NCBI GenBank assembly: GCA_934364795.1
Contig: CAKRMK010000001.1
Span: 109,906 to 173,905, forward strand
Length of the DNA: 64,000 nt
DNA from: an uncultured Blautia sp.
Lineage (GTDB): Bacteria > Bacillota > Clostridia > Lachnospirales > Lachnospiraceae
Direction: 5' to 3'
The translations under genes and the position numbers were made by a program. The first letter of the stretch is position 1; each line of letters starts with the position of its first letter. Under the pieces are notes generated by a model, which saw only the letters and a list, made by a program, of their open reading frames with translations, did no database searches and was not told where the DNA came from. Below are positions 53,826 through 62,564 of the stretch, piece after piece.

Positions 53826-55247
53826 TTATAATTTCCAAAACGCCTTTTTACGAATCACAATCTCCTGTTTTTCTTCGTCATATTCGGCCTGATAAAAAGT
53901 AAAATCCTCTAAGTCCGCTTTATGCTTTGCCAATGTATTCAAAATTCTTTTCTTATCATATTCTGACGTATTGATTCCAAAAATTATCCCTTTCAGAATT
54001 TTCCATTCAAAAGGGACATTCCGCTGCTTTGGTTCATTAAATTCACCAAAAGTATTTGTAAGGGCTGCCCGAAACTCATTTTCATGCTCCCATGCATTTG
54101 TTTTGCGGTAAGTTTTGGCTTCATATGTTTCCCAATAACGTTCCTGCCATTTCTCCGGTTCTGAAAATGCCGCCTGATAGCAGCTGCTAATTTCTTCAGT
54201 ACCCAGCAGCCACTCCTTAATCTGCCGCATATTCAAACGGCCAAAAGTCTGGAAAAAATTGCGCTCAATTATATTTCCACCATAAGAAACAGGTTTCACA
54301 TCAAGAGAAATAGAATCCTTCGATACTTTGACTTTTATTTTATCCTCATCTTCAGTATCGTAAACAAGACATACTCCCTTATGGCAGTCCGCATAATTCC
54401 CCCACATAGCTGAATCATCATTTTTTCCTGAAAAACATACAACATAACTCTCTGGATAAATCATTTCCGTCAACTGCTTTACAAATACTTTTGGAAAATC
54501 AATAGCAACTGTCAACCAATCTCTATGTTGCCGTGCTTTGGAAACATCGTCTCTTTTTTCTCTGTCCTTTTTATCTGCGGAAGGATTTCCATAAAGAAAA
54601 GTGTCATCCTGCGAAGCCTGAAGCATATAAGTAAACTCCTGCATATCTTCCGCAAATCTTTCCACCAACTCCATTATCTTAATACGCTTTTCTTCAGATG
54701 AAAGGCTTTTATCCATTTCCTCAAGTGTTTTCCTTACAGGAAGTGGCCGGTCAAAAAAATTAATAAAATGCTCTGCTTCTTCCTCTTCCATTAAATTTCT
54801 TTGCTGAAATTCTCTTAAACAATTCACAAGTGCTTTGCTGTGAATAAGGCGAATAATATATCGAAGTTCTTTCTCTGATACTTTTAGACAATGCCCTTCA
54901 TAAAACTCTGCCAAACGCTGTACATCTGGCTCTTCCAAAAATTGTGTTCCCAGTTTTCTTAGGAGGGAGCCAAAAGGAACATCATCAAATCGATGAACAT
55001 CTGCAATCAAAGTGTTATGATGAAGTAACTCTTCATCAGCTCCTATAAGATATAGCTCCAGTGCCTGCCCAACACTATATATGTAATGCCTGAACAATCC
55101 CTCCCAGGCAGCCTTATCACCCTGCCAGTAAACACGTACAAAACCTTCCAGGGGATCATTTAATTCTTCTCTGGCAGCAAAATGAAAAGTGCCATTGCCA
55201 AGTTCCAGAAGGGCACTATTTATGGAACGATAATGGTATAATTTCAT
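53826..55247 (-). CDS. DUF2971-family protein
   Basis: Start at the ATG at 55247 (MKLYHYRSINSALLELG, 473 residues) after AAGGAGAAA; the ORF continues upstream without a good start. DUF2971 hallmarks: LYHYRS at the N-terminus, FHFAAREELNDPLEG near 20-35, and the WGNYADCHKGVCLVYD block near 300. A central insertion of about 200 residues is charged and helical. The biochemical function of the family is not established to my knowledge; members often lie in accessory islands. Its neighbours here are an Rpn remnant and the STAND ATPase gene, in the same direction. Confidence 0.75.
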   Translation of the reverse strand: MKLYHYRSINSALLELGNGTFHFAAREELNDPLEGFVRVYWQGDKAAWEGLFRHYIYSVGQALELYLIGADEELLHHNTLIADVHRFDDVPFGSLLRKLGTQFLEEPDVQRLAEFYEGHCLKVSEKELRYIIRLIHSKALVNCLREFQQRNLMEEEEAEHFINFFDRPLPVRKTLEEMDKSLSSEEKRIKIMELVERFAEDMQEFTYMLQASQDDTFLYGNPSADKKDREKRDDVSKARQHRDWLTVAIDFPKVFVKQLTEMIYPESYVVCFSGKNDDSAMWGNYADCHKGVCLVYDTEDEDKIKVKVSKDSISLDVKPVSYGGNIIERNFFQTFGRLNMRQIKEWLLGTEEISSCYQAAFSEPEKWQERYWETYEAKTYRKTNAWEHENEFRAALTNTFGEFNEPKQRNVPFEWKILKGIIFGINTSEYDKKRILNTLAKHKADLEDFTFYQAEYDEEKQEIVIRKKAFWKL

Positions 55248-55294
55248 TTTATCATTTCTCCTTCGTTTACCTCTTCTATTATATTTCGCGGCTG

Positions 55295-55621
55295 TCATTC
55301 CGTTTTTTTAATAATCTCTTGAATCTGCTTTTCATCCACCTCTGCTACATCAGCAATCTGAGCAATTGTATAACCCTTGCCGTACATTTTCAGGATCATT
55401 TCTTTTCTTCCCATTTCAATTCCATTTGCAGTGCCAATCTTAATTCCGTTTGCAGTTCCAATCTCAATTCCACTTTCTTTAATCTTCTGGCTCAAATTAC
55501 ACATAACACTCACATCCTCTCTGAAATCTTTTTCCATTGGAATCTCATACTCATTTCCAATAATGTCTATTTTTTCATTTGCAGTCAAATCCTGGGATAG
55601 CAGTACACCCAGCAATCTATG
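55295..55621 (-). pseudogene. Rpn 3' remnant
   Basis: From position 55621 the reading frame matches the C-terminal 100 or so residues of the intact Rpn gene at 60,246: HRLLGVLLSQDLTANEKIDI to the ending VDEKQIQEIIKKTE. It contains an extra in-frame eight-codon unit (GIEIGTAN then GIKIGTAN) compared with the intact copy. Homology begins 4 bp after the stop codon of the STAND ATPase gene. The 5' two thirds of Rpn are missing. Confidence 0.85.
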
Positions 55622-55625
55622 GAAA

Positions 55626-58454
55626 TTAATAAGCTTCCCCAAAATCATGCTTTCCAAAATCCACTCCTGTAAAATTAACATTTTTCCATTCATTTTTTTC
55701 GAATACAGTATTCACAAATTTTGTATTCTCCAGACTGCCACCAAACATTTTCGAATTCCTTATATTAGCGTTTTTGAAATTTCCCCGCTTTATAATACAA
55801 TTCGTAAATATGCTATTAAATATCAGACGTCCACTCAGATTAATATGGTTAAAGCAACAATTGTCACATATCACATCACCAAAATCAAATTTGCTGGCTT
55901 TCGAATAACTCCAGTCAACATTTTCTAGCTTCGTGCCTGCAAATACACAGCTTTCTATAGTACATCCATTGAAATCACCACTTATAATCTCTGTATTATA
56001 GAAATAACATTCCCGAAGGACAGCCCCCACAAAGCTTACATGATCCAATACTGCTCCAGAAAAATCCACACCAATCAGCGTGGCCCCCGCAAATGATACC
56101 TGATCCCCAAGTTTACATTCTCGAAAATTAGTCATATTCAAGGAGCTATATTCAAATGATGTTCCCCTAAACTCGCTTTTTTCAAAATCTTCTCTCTCCA
56201 AATATTTTCTATCAAAAGAAATATTTTGAAATATGCAATTCTCTCCAATAAAAATTCTTTTATCATTAGGAATTGGAATTCTTTTTCGAAATATCTCACT
56301 CCAGTCTGATAAAATATCTGACTTCGCAATATCAGCCAGTGCCTCAGGAGTATCTGCAAATACATTCTTCTGACTCCTAATTCCCAATCCACTCTGCCAG
56401 ACTCTGACCAGAAGTAATACATTTGACACTGTATACTTTATTTTCTGGTAATTATTTCTGCCATAAGAATATTTCCAAATAGTATCATCACAGAAAACAC
56501 TTGAAAAAACCCTTGCAAAAAACTTTTCAGCTTTTTTCCTGTCATATTCTTCCTCTGAAACTTCTCTTTCAAACCTGATTCTTTCATGGAGAAACAAAAG
56601 TGTTTCTACCCAGGTACTTCCCGCAATTTCGCCATATGACAAGATCTGACACATACATTCCAGAAATCCTTTTATATTTTCTTCTGAGTCCGACAGAAGA
56701 AACTCTTTCACTTTGTCATATATGTACTCACAGAAAAAGTAGTCACGTATATTGTTATGATAAAATTCCAGAACACCCTTCTTCTCATTACTTTTCCAAT
56801 ATGCACATAAAACACAACACTTCCGGATCCATTTTTCATATGAAGGCTCCAGATCAAATTCACTTACAATATGATCCAAATCTTTTGACTCTATAAAATA
56901 CTGTTCCTTCTCACTTTTTTTAAAAATTTCAAATGCAATCCTTTCTACAATCTCCAATAAAAGCTCCTTACTCTCTCTGATAGGATGCTTCGAACTGCTA
57001 TAGAAATTTTCATCATACTCTGTCTCTATAATTGCCTTTGTAAAGATTTCATGATACAGTGCCCATATATTCCACTGCAACTCCTCTCTCATCTCACAGG
57101 CTGCCAGCAGATATAAAGCCAACGGAGTGTCTGCTACTCCTGCAACTTTCTCTTTATCGACATTGAGAATATATTCTTTCGTTTCCTGTGGTATTGTTTC
57201 TCCGCATTTCTCATACTTCTCGATCCACGCTTCTCTCATTTTTCTGTCAAAATGCTGCATGCGGACTTCTTTAAACTTAAAAGTTTCACTGGCAAATTTC
57301 TTATAATCAATATATTGAGGACGTGTCGTAACAATAATCTTGTTTTTCTTAAAAATCTTTCTGACAGATTTTATAATATCCTCCAGACTACTCTTTAAGC
57401 GTCCTTCCAACATACTAAGTTCATCTGCACCATCTAAAATTACAATATGATTATGAAACTCTGCTCTATATTCATCAAAGGTTGAAAGGCCTAAATATTT
57501 TGCTATATTATTTTCTATTATGCGATCTTTCTCATCTACTTCCAGATCTCTCAATCTAATACAGATCAGTTTTCCCTGTAGAAAAATCCCTCTGCCTTCT
57601 TCATCCTGTTCTCTGTAGTGATAACACAAATATGAAATAAAACTGCTTTTTCCACAGGCTGCATCCCCTTCAATAAACAATATCCGCCGCTCTGTTTCAT
57701 TCCACAAAAATTTCCCCAATATAGAAACCAGCTCCTGTGGTTTACTATTCAATTCCTGAATTTTCGGCTGCACGAAAACACCTTCTAAGGTAACCTGAGA
57801 ATTCTTCTTATTTGCATGCCGAAATAACTTCGCTTTGAAATTTTCTGCATATTCACTGATAATTGTATCAATATTATTTTTAACTGGAATCTTCGGTTCA
57901 AAAGGACCAAATAAAGCGGAATTCTCATTCATAAATTTTTCCAGTGACGCTATTTTTTCTCTATCTGAGACTTCTGAAAGGCTGTGCACTTTTTTTGAGA
58001 GAATTGAAAAATCATATATATTTTTTCTCTGATCAAAAAATATTCCTGGAGGACATTTATAACCACCATTTCTGCCTTTGTAGTTCACACTTTCTTTTGC
58101 ACTAATTTTCAAAATCACGAAATACAAGGTATACCCGGCTAATTCCGGATCGCACTGTACCATATTTCCAATAGTTTTCAGCGTATCTATTACCTTATCC
58201 GGTCTATCTGTAGATGTCACCTGAACAATAATTTTATCCCTTTTACTGATCAGATCATAGCCTGGGCAGTCAGGGATCATACTATTTGCATTCACTATAT
58301 CCCATCCAAATATGATTCTGAGCAAATCCCTTATAAAGAATTCCGCATCAATATTAATATCGTGTAGCTTACAGCTGTTATTTAAATGTATATAAGCACA
58401 AAGTACGCTCATTCCTGTATTAAATTTTTGAATCAGCTCTTCTCTTTTTATCAT
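55626..58454 (-). CDS. SMEK-NACHT-pentapeptide STAND ATPase (NLR-like defence candidate)
   Basis: The 942-residue protein has three parts. Residues 1-180: SMEK-like domain with a PD-(D/E)XK-type core, PGYDLISKRDKIIVQVTS (D67, Q78), probably the effector or DNA-binding nuclease part. Residues about 250-640: NACHT-type STAND ATPase with Walker A GDAACGKSS (263-271), Walker B IVILDGADEL (337-346) and the arginine segment IIVTTRPQYIDY (373-384). Residues about 775-942: pentapeptide repeats (NFRECKLGDQVSFAGATLIG). Bacterial NACHT proteins act against phages by sensing and oligomerising. The start has GAGG upstream and lies 58 bp after the Kiwa-like membrane gene. Confidence 0.82.
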   Translation of the reverse strand: MIKREELIQKFNTGMSVLCAYIHLNNSCKLHDINIDAEFFIRDLLRIIFGWDIVNANSMIPDCPGYDLISKRDKIIVQVTSTDRPDKVIDTLKTIGNMVQCDPELAGYTLYFVILKISAKESVNYKGRNGGYKCPPGIFFDQRKNIYDFSILSKKVHSLSEVSDREKIASLEKFMNENSALFGPFEPKIPVKNNIDTIISEYAENFKAKLFRHANKKNSQVTLEGVFVQPKIQELNSKPQELVSILGKFLWNETERRILFIEGDAACGKSSFISYLCYHYREQDEEGRGIFLQGKLICIRLRDLEVDEKDRIIENNIAKYLGLSTFDEYRAEFHNHIVILDGADELSMLEGRLKSSLEDIIKSVRKIFKKNKIIVTTRPQYIDYKKFASETFKFKEVRMQHFDRKMREAWIEKYEKCGETIPQETKEYILNVDKEKVAGVADTPLALYLLAACEMREELQWNIWALYHEIFTKAIIETEYDENFYSSSKHPIRESKELLLEIVERIAFEIFKKSEKEQYFIESKDLDHIVSEFDLEPSYEKWIRKCCVLCAYWKSNEKKGVLEFYHNNIRDYFFCEYIYDKVKEFLLSDSEENIKGFLECMCQILSYGEIAGSTWVETLLFLHERIRFEREVSEEEYDRKKAEKFFARVFSSVFCDDTIWKYSYGRNNYQKIKYTVSNVLLLVRVWQSGLGIRSQKNVFADTPEALADIAKSDILSDWSEIFRKRIPIPNDKRIFIGENCIFQNISFDRKYLEREDFEKSEFRGTSFEYSSLNMTNFRECKLGDQVSFAGATLIGVDFSGAVLDHVSFVGAVLRECYFYNTEIISGDFNGCTIESCVFAGTKLENVDWSYSKASKFDFGDVICDNCCFNHINLSGRLIFNSIFTNCIIKRGNFKNANIRNSKMFGGSLENTKFVNTVFEKNEWKNVNFTGVDFGKHDFGEAY

Positions 58455-58512
58455 TGGATTTTCCTCGATTCACTGGTATTTACGAATGGATATAGGAAAC
58501 ATATCTATAAAA

Positions 58513-59079
58513 TCACTTTCGTTTCAACGCCTCAGTGCAATCTAAAACATATTCATTATTTAGATATCTCACCAATATTTTTTCACCAACATTCTTTTTT
58601 AAATACTTTTTGCTTAATACCTTTTTCTCAACCAGCTTATCACCTTCACTCTTATATTTACAGTTATATATTTTGTAATTCATAGCTTCAAGAACCACAT
58701 TCACACAAAAATAGTTGTGTTTGATGCATAACCAGCCAAATATAAGGAAAAAAACCAGAAACAAAATAACACCTTGATGATGAGTAAAATCGAACGCAAA
58801 CATAGGAAAAATAAAAGACATTAAGAACTCTGCTGCAAGAAACTTTTCTTCTTGCACTGCTTCCAGGCATATGCGTTTCACATTATCGCTACTTTTAGAA
58901 TTCAATTTACTTCGCATTTTCCAAACTGCTATAATTAGGAAAAAGGGAATCACCACAACGCTAATATATTCTGTTGTCAGGTATTTATCATTTTCACATA
59001 TGCTGAAAATATCTGTTAATATTACCAAAATCCAAAGTGGAGTAAAAGAAAGATAATACATACTCAGCTGAAATACCAT
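58513..59079 (-). CDS. kwaA: Four-helix membrane protein, KwaA-like
   Basis: Start chosen at the ATG at 59079 (MVFQLSMYYLSF, 188 residues) because GGAGG stands 5 bases before it; the ORF itself continues to 59136. Four hydrophobic segments (about 1-25, 36-55, 85-103, 106-125) are followed by a basic soluble tail of about 60 residues. KwaA of the Kiwa system is a four-helix membrane protein. The call depends mostly on the adjacent kwaB-like gene, because KwaA sequences are poorly conserved. It follows that gene by 13 bp. Confidence 0.6.
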   Translation of the reverse strand: MVFQLSMYYLSFTPLWILVILTDIFSICENDKYLTTEYISVVVIPFFLIIAVWKMRSKLNSKSSDNVKRICLEAVQEEKFLAAEFLMSFIFPMFAFDFTHHQGVILFLVFFLIFGWLCIKHNYFCVNVVLEAMNYKIYNCKYKSEGDKLVEKKVLSKKYLKKNVGEKILVRYLNNEYVLDCTEALKRK

Positions 59080-59092
59080 CACAACCTCCATA

Positions 59093-60019
59093 TCACTGCC
59101 AGCTCTTGGCTGCAGCCACTTCCACGGGAGAATCATCCAACGGATCCAACATAGCCTTATTGCAGAGAAATTTCACCAGACGTGCAGACGTTTTTTCATC
59201 ATTCGTGTCAATCTCATTACCTCTTAGTTTAAGATCAAACATATTCGCCAGTTTTTTCCTTTTACGTACATTTTTCATAGCATCAAGCCGCGACTGATTA
59301 TACGAAACAAACCTTCTTGGATTGGATCCAGATGTTGCAATTCTCTGAAACATTGCTGCATCTGTCAAAAATCCACATTCTATAATTTCATTTACTTTAT
59401 TATTACAAACAGCTTTGTATGCTCTCTCCATTGCAAATAAATTTTCCCCTGCAAGAGTAAGCATATAAACTGTGTTTCCCAGAATAACAACATCAATAGA
59501 TCTTTTCAGAGTCAATATAGGGTCAGTAATTTCCCTGAATGCTTTTTTCTCAAAGTTCAGTAAAAACCTATTTGTCATATTCATCATAGGTGACTGCATC
59601 GAAATAAGCTTTATTGGAACAATCTCAGAATCAATTTCTACTTCTCCAAGAACTATATATGCATTAAATTTCGTATCACCAATGCAACTCTCCGTATCAG
59701 GATCCGCTACCACATTGCACATTTTTCCATACTCTTCTAAAATCAGCGCATTATCTCCGTCAAGCTTATATATCACATTTCCCACAACATCACCTGTATA
59801 TTCATCTACACTAGCATATGTATCATTTTCCATAGCCTTCGAATATTTATCAGCTAGTTCACGGGCAAACATCTCAATTTTCCCCTCCGGATTTAATACA
59901 CACTCTCTGGAATAATATGTCACATCTTCTTTTTTAGATTTTATTTGAAGTAACTGCAATGAAAAACAGGTTGTATTCTTCATTTCATCAAAAGCCTTCT
60001 TAAGTAACTTTTTACTCAA
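59093..60019 (-). CDS. kwaB: DUF4868 (KwaB-like) protein of a Kiwa-type anti-phage system
   Basis: The 308-residue protein fits the DUF4868/KwaB family. It has an N-terminal domain, a middle part (KLISMQSPMMNMTNRFLLNF to ILTLKRSIDVVILGNTVYML), and a C-terminal region with NPRRFVSYNQSRLD near 235 and an ending EVAAAKSWQ. KwaB binds DNA at the membrane-bound KwaA and blocks phage DNA functions in E. coli. The start is TTG at 60019 with GGAGGAG seven bases upstream. Gene order here is kwaB then kwaA, the reverse of the E. coli system. It has its own promoter. Confidence 0.75.
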   Translation of the reverse strand: MSKKLLKKAFDEMKNTTCFSLQLLQIKSKKEDVTYYSRECVLNPEGKIEMFARELADKYSKAMENDTYASVDEYTGDVVGNVIYKLDGDNALILEEYGKMCNVVADPDTESCIGDTKFNAYIVLGEVEIDSEIVPIKLISMQSPMMNMTNRFLLNFEKKAFREITDPILTLKRSIDVVILGNTVYMLTLAGENLFAMERAYKAVCNNKVNEIIECGFLTDAAMFQRIATSGSNPRRFVSYNQSRLDAMKNVRKRKKLANMFDLKLRGNEIDTNDEKTSARLVKFLCNKAMLDPLDDSPVEVAAAKSWQ

Positions 60020-60117
60020 TATTCTTCTCCTCCAGTAGGTTTTATTTACTTATTTTTTCTGAAAATTTATCATAAAAATTCAACCAAAACTGGATGTTTA
60101 CGATAGTGTTTTGTTTT

Positions 60118-60146
60118 ATTATAGGATAAATGACTGGGATATGCAA
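60118..60146 (-). promoter_or_regulatory. Promoter of the Kiwa-like genes
   Basis: TTGCAT (60146-60141), 17-bp spacer, TATAAT (60123-60118) on the minus strand; the TTG start lies about 98 bp on. Confidence 0.75.
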
Positions 60147-60170
60147 ATAATTTTCTTGAATTTTTCTACT

Positions 60171-60202
60171 AAAAACTCGCACCACAGCCTCGGCTGTGGT
60201 GC
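60171..60202 (-). terminator. Terminator after the Rpn gene
   Basis: GCACCACAGC (60202-60193 on the minus strand) pairs perfectly with GCTGTGGTGC (60188-60179), followed by GAGTTTTTAG. It isolates Rpn from the Kiwa-like promoter. Confidence 0.85.
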
Positions 60203-60245
60203 ATTCTTTAAAATTCTAGTATACAAAATTCTTTTATACCGGCAA

Positions 60246-61208
60246 TCATTCATTTTTTTTAATAATATCTTGAATCTGCTTTTCATCCACCTCTGCTACA
60301 TCAGCAATCTGAGCGATTGTATAACCTTTACCGTACATTTTCAGAATCATTTCTTTTCTTCCCATTTCAATTCCATTTGCGGTTCCAATCTCAATTCCAC
60401 TTTCTTTAATCTTCTGGCTCAAATTACACATAACACTCACATCCTCTCTGAAATCTTTTTCCATTGGAATCTCATACTCATTTCCAATAATGTCTATTTT
60501 TTCATTTGCAGTCAAATCCTGGGATAGCAGTGCACCCAGCAATCTATGTAACTCATATTTCTCCTCATGTACGGGAATCTCTTCTGAAAGTCCGATCATA
60601 ACAATATTGAACAAATCCAATTTGCCTTTCCAGCTGTGTGAATTTATGATACTGTCTTTCACCAGATGAATGTGTTCCAGGCTGTTTTCTGGCATATTCA
60701 TGCAGATCCAAATGGAATAAACACGTTTGATATCATTATAATTGGAACCCTCAAAGTCTCTCTCTTTCTGTGAAGAAACCATGCGGCTTACGTAAAAAAT
60801 CGCGCGATTCAATATATCGTATCCACCTGGTTCATCCTTCTGGGCTTCTACATTAATGATAATCTGTGACAGCCCATCCTTCATCCTGACATAAAATATA
60901 ATGTCAAACCGTATCAATCCTTCATGGAGTTCCTGATTTTCAGAATTAAAACCAATCACACGGGATCCTTCTTTTTCAATAAACGTATTCGTAAGTCCCG
61001 GCTCTACTGGAACACGGCTAATAAATGGTTTCCCTTCAATATACGGAACGACATCCTTTGGATTCATTCCGGCAAACTCATCAACGGTTTTCACTAATAT
61101 ATGAGCCAGAATATATTTCTGGCTAAGTAATCTTTTTGCACATTCGTCATACTGTGCATCTTTATCTGTCGTAAGAATTAAATTTCTGATTTCTGTGTTC
61201 AATGGCAT
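60246..61208 (-). CDS. Rpn-family recombination-promoting nuclease/PD-(D/E)XK putative transposase
   Basis: Start at the ATG at 61208 (MPLNTEIRNLIL, 320 residues) behind AAAAGGAG. The N-terminal nuclease domain shows RFDIIFYVR near 121 and IIINVEAQKDEPGG near 137, the D and E-x-Q positions of Rpn nucleases. The C-terminus carries GIEIGTANGIEMGRKE and a small HTH-like motif (YTIAQIADVAEVDEKQI). Rpn proteins promote RecA-independent recombination in E. coli. This is the only intact copy; two 3' remnants and one promoter copy lie elsewhere in the island. It lies between a truncated abiH and the Kiwa-like genes. Confidence 0.88.
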   Translation of the reverse strand: MPLNTEIRNLILTTDKDAQYDECAKRLLSQKYILAHILVKTVDEFAGMNPKDVVPYIEGKPFISRVPVEPGLTNTFIEKEGSRVIGFNSENQELHEGLIRFDIIFYVRMKDGLSQIIINVEAQKDEPGGYDILNRAIFYVSRMVSSQKERDFEGSNYNDIKRVYSIWICMNMPENSLEHIHLVKDSIINSHSWKGKLDLFNIVMIGLSEEIPVHEEKYELHRLLGALLSQDLTANEKIDIIGNEYEIPMEKDFREDVSVMCNLSQKIKESGIEIGTANGIEMGRKEMILKMYGKGYTIAQIADVAEVDEKQIQDIIKKNE

Positions 61209-61210
61209 TT

Positions 61211-61290
61211 CTCCTTTTCTACAGTGTATCGAAATCATTCTTCGGCTATATTGATATTATACTCTAAATCTGAATTGGTCACAACCGCCA
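61211..61290 (-). promoter_or_regulatory. Rpn promoter segment, duplicated at 47,095
   Basis: TTGTGA (61284-61279), 17-bp spacer, TATAAT (61261-61256), then the ribosome site. The same 80 bp occurs at 47,095-47,173. The AbiH reading frame runs into its distal end. Confidence 0.8.
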
Positions 61291-61821
61291 ATATTTGAAA
61301 ATCGGCACTGAAAACAATATTGCATCTACTGATCCATGAATATGTAAAATATGATCTTCCGGAATATTATATAAATTTTCCAGTGTCTTCGTATAATTAA
61401 ATGTTACAAAATAACTATCAGAATAAAAAACATGACGTTTGAAATTATTATCTATAAACTGCTGATCTTCATTCCAAATCCATTCATAAAAAAAATCTCT
61501 CGTAAATTTCTTGATAAATCCATAGCGATTATTTACTTCAATACCAATATCATCCCATCCCGGTGTTCTCTCACTGTCCAAATCGGGATAGTAATTATCT
61601 GTTATTTCAGAAAAAGCGGAATCATAATCTAGCCAAAGCGCATTTTCCAAATCGCTCCATCTACTATTCACATCCACTTCTGCACCCTTGGTATATTCCA
61701 TCATATTAAACTTATATACAAGATCAGGATACTTTTCCGACAAATAATTCCTATAATCCCAGTATGACGTTTTTCTCCCATGATTAAGGTCAAATCCATT
61801 TCCAACTATATAAAGTTTCAT
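61279..61821 (-). pseudogene. AbiH-family abortive infection protein, C-terminally truncated
   Basis: The frame starts MKLYIVGNGFDLNHGRKTSY at 61821 (180 residues), the AbiH signature (IGNGFD at the nucleotide-binding loop). It continues with WSDLENALWLD, FVTFNYTKTLENLY near 150 and HILHIHGSVD near 165. Normal AbiH proteins continue for at least another 90-150 residues after the HIHG motif. Here the frame stops 14 residues later, at the edge of the Rpn promoter segment. GAGG precedes the ATG. It follows the HTH gene closely (11-bp gap). AbiH aborts phage infection in lactococci; this copy is probably inactive. Confidence 0.8.
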
Positions 61822-61832
61822 CTCATAGTACC

Positions 61833-62564
61833 TCACTTTCGTGTCCTTTTTAATTCCATTCTTGCAGCTATCTTCTCTGGCACATCAATCAATCCAAACC
61901 GATAAAATATAGGATATATATAAGAAATCCCCCGTATATCCCCTATGTCTTTTGGTTTTTCAACAATCTTATCATCTAACTCTCTAACCTTTTCATATGC
62001 CAATAATACAGAACTCCATGTCAGACTTTTACTCTTATCTCGTCGATCCACCCACAATTCCCTGTTAAGTATTCCTTTTCTTCCCACCGGAATTTTATAT
62101 AAAAACGGCAGTCCAGAAAAAGTATGAAAGGGATAACCTTGAAACGCAGTTATCGCAGACCATAAAGTATCTTCATCTGGCTTGTTATTCAATAACTCAA
62201 CAGAAACTTTACGTTTTCGATATACCTGTATTCTCGTAGCATTCATGCTCACAATATCTGATTTGTATATAGTCTTTGAATATGGCAAATAGCCATTTAC
62301 TGATGATTTTTTCAATCCTGTAATCTCCATTATCTGCTGTACTGTTTTTCCCTGCCTATATAACTCATTAACTTCATCTGATACTTCATTCCAATATACC
62401 CCTGCAGTAATTAGCATCTTCCGTATTTTCAATGGCGATAAACTAAATTCATTCGCTGTAATCTTTAGCTCTCCAGTTTCTTCATATGATTCTGCTACAG
62501 CTTCTATCAATTCTTTCTGTATTTTATCTGCATTATAATCTGGAAACTTTTTAGGTCTGGGCAT
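61833..62564 (-). CDS. HTH-domain protein, possible partner of the RES protein
   Basis: Start set at the ATG at 62564 (MPRPKKFPDYNADKIQ, 243 residues); the ORF extends to 62594. It has two helix-turn-helix-like stretches: FSLSPLKIRKMLITAGVYWN (about 40-60) and GKTVQQIMEITGLKKSSVNG (about 72-91). The C-terminal 120 residues contain a conserved-looking FSGLPFLYKIPVGRKGILNR block. I associate similar proteins with Lachnospiraceae accessory regions but know no function. It overlaps the RES gene by 14 nt and could be its regulator or antitoxin. Confidence 0.6.
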   Translation of the reverse strand: MPRPKKFPDYNADKIQKELIEAVAESYEETGELKITANEFSLSPLKIRKMLITAGVYWNEVSDEVNELYRQGKTVQQIMEITGLKKSSVNGYLPYSKTIYKSDIVSMNATRIQVYRKRKVSVELLNNKPDEDTLWSAITAFQGYPFHTFSGLPFLYKIPVGRKGILNRELWVDRRDKSKSLTWSSVLLAYEKVRELDDKIVEKPKDIGDIRGISYIYPIFYRFGLIDVPEKIAARMELKRTRK

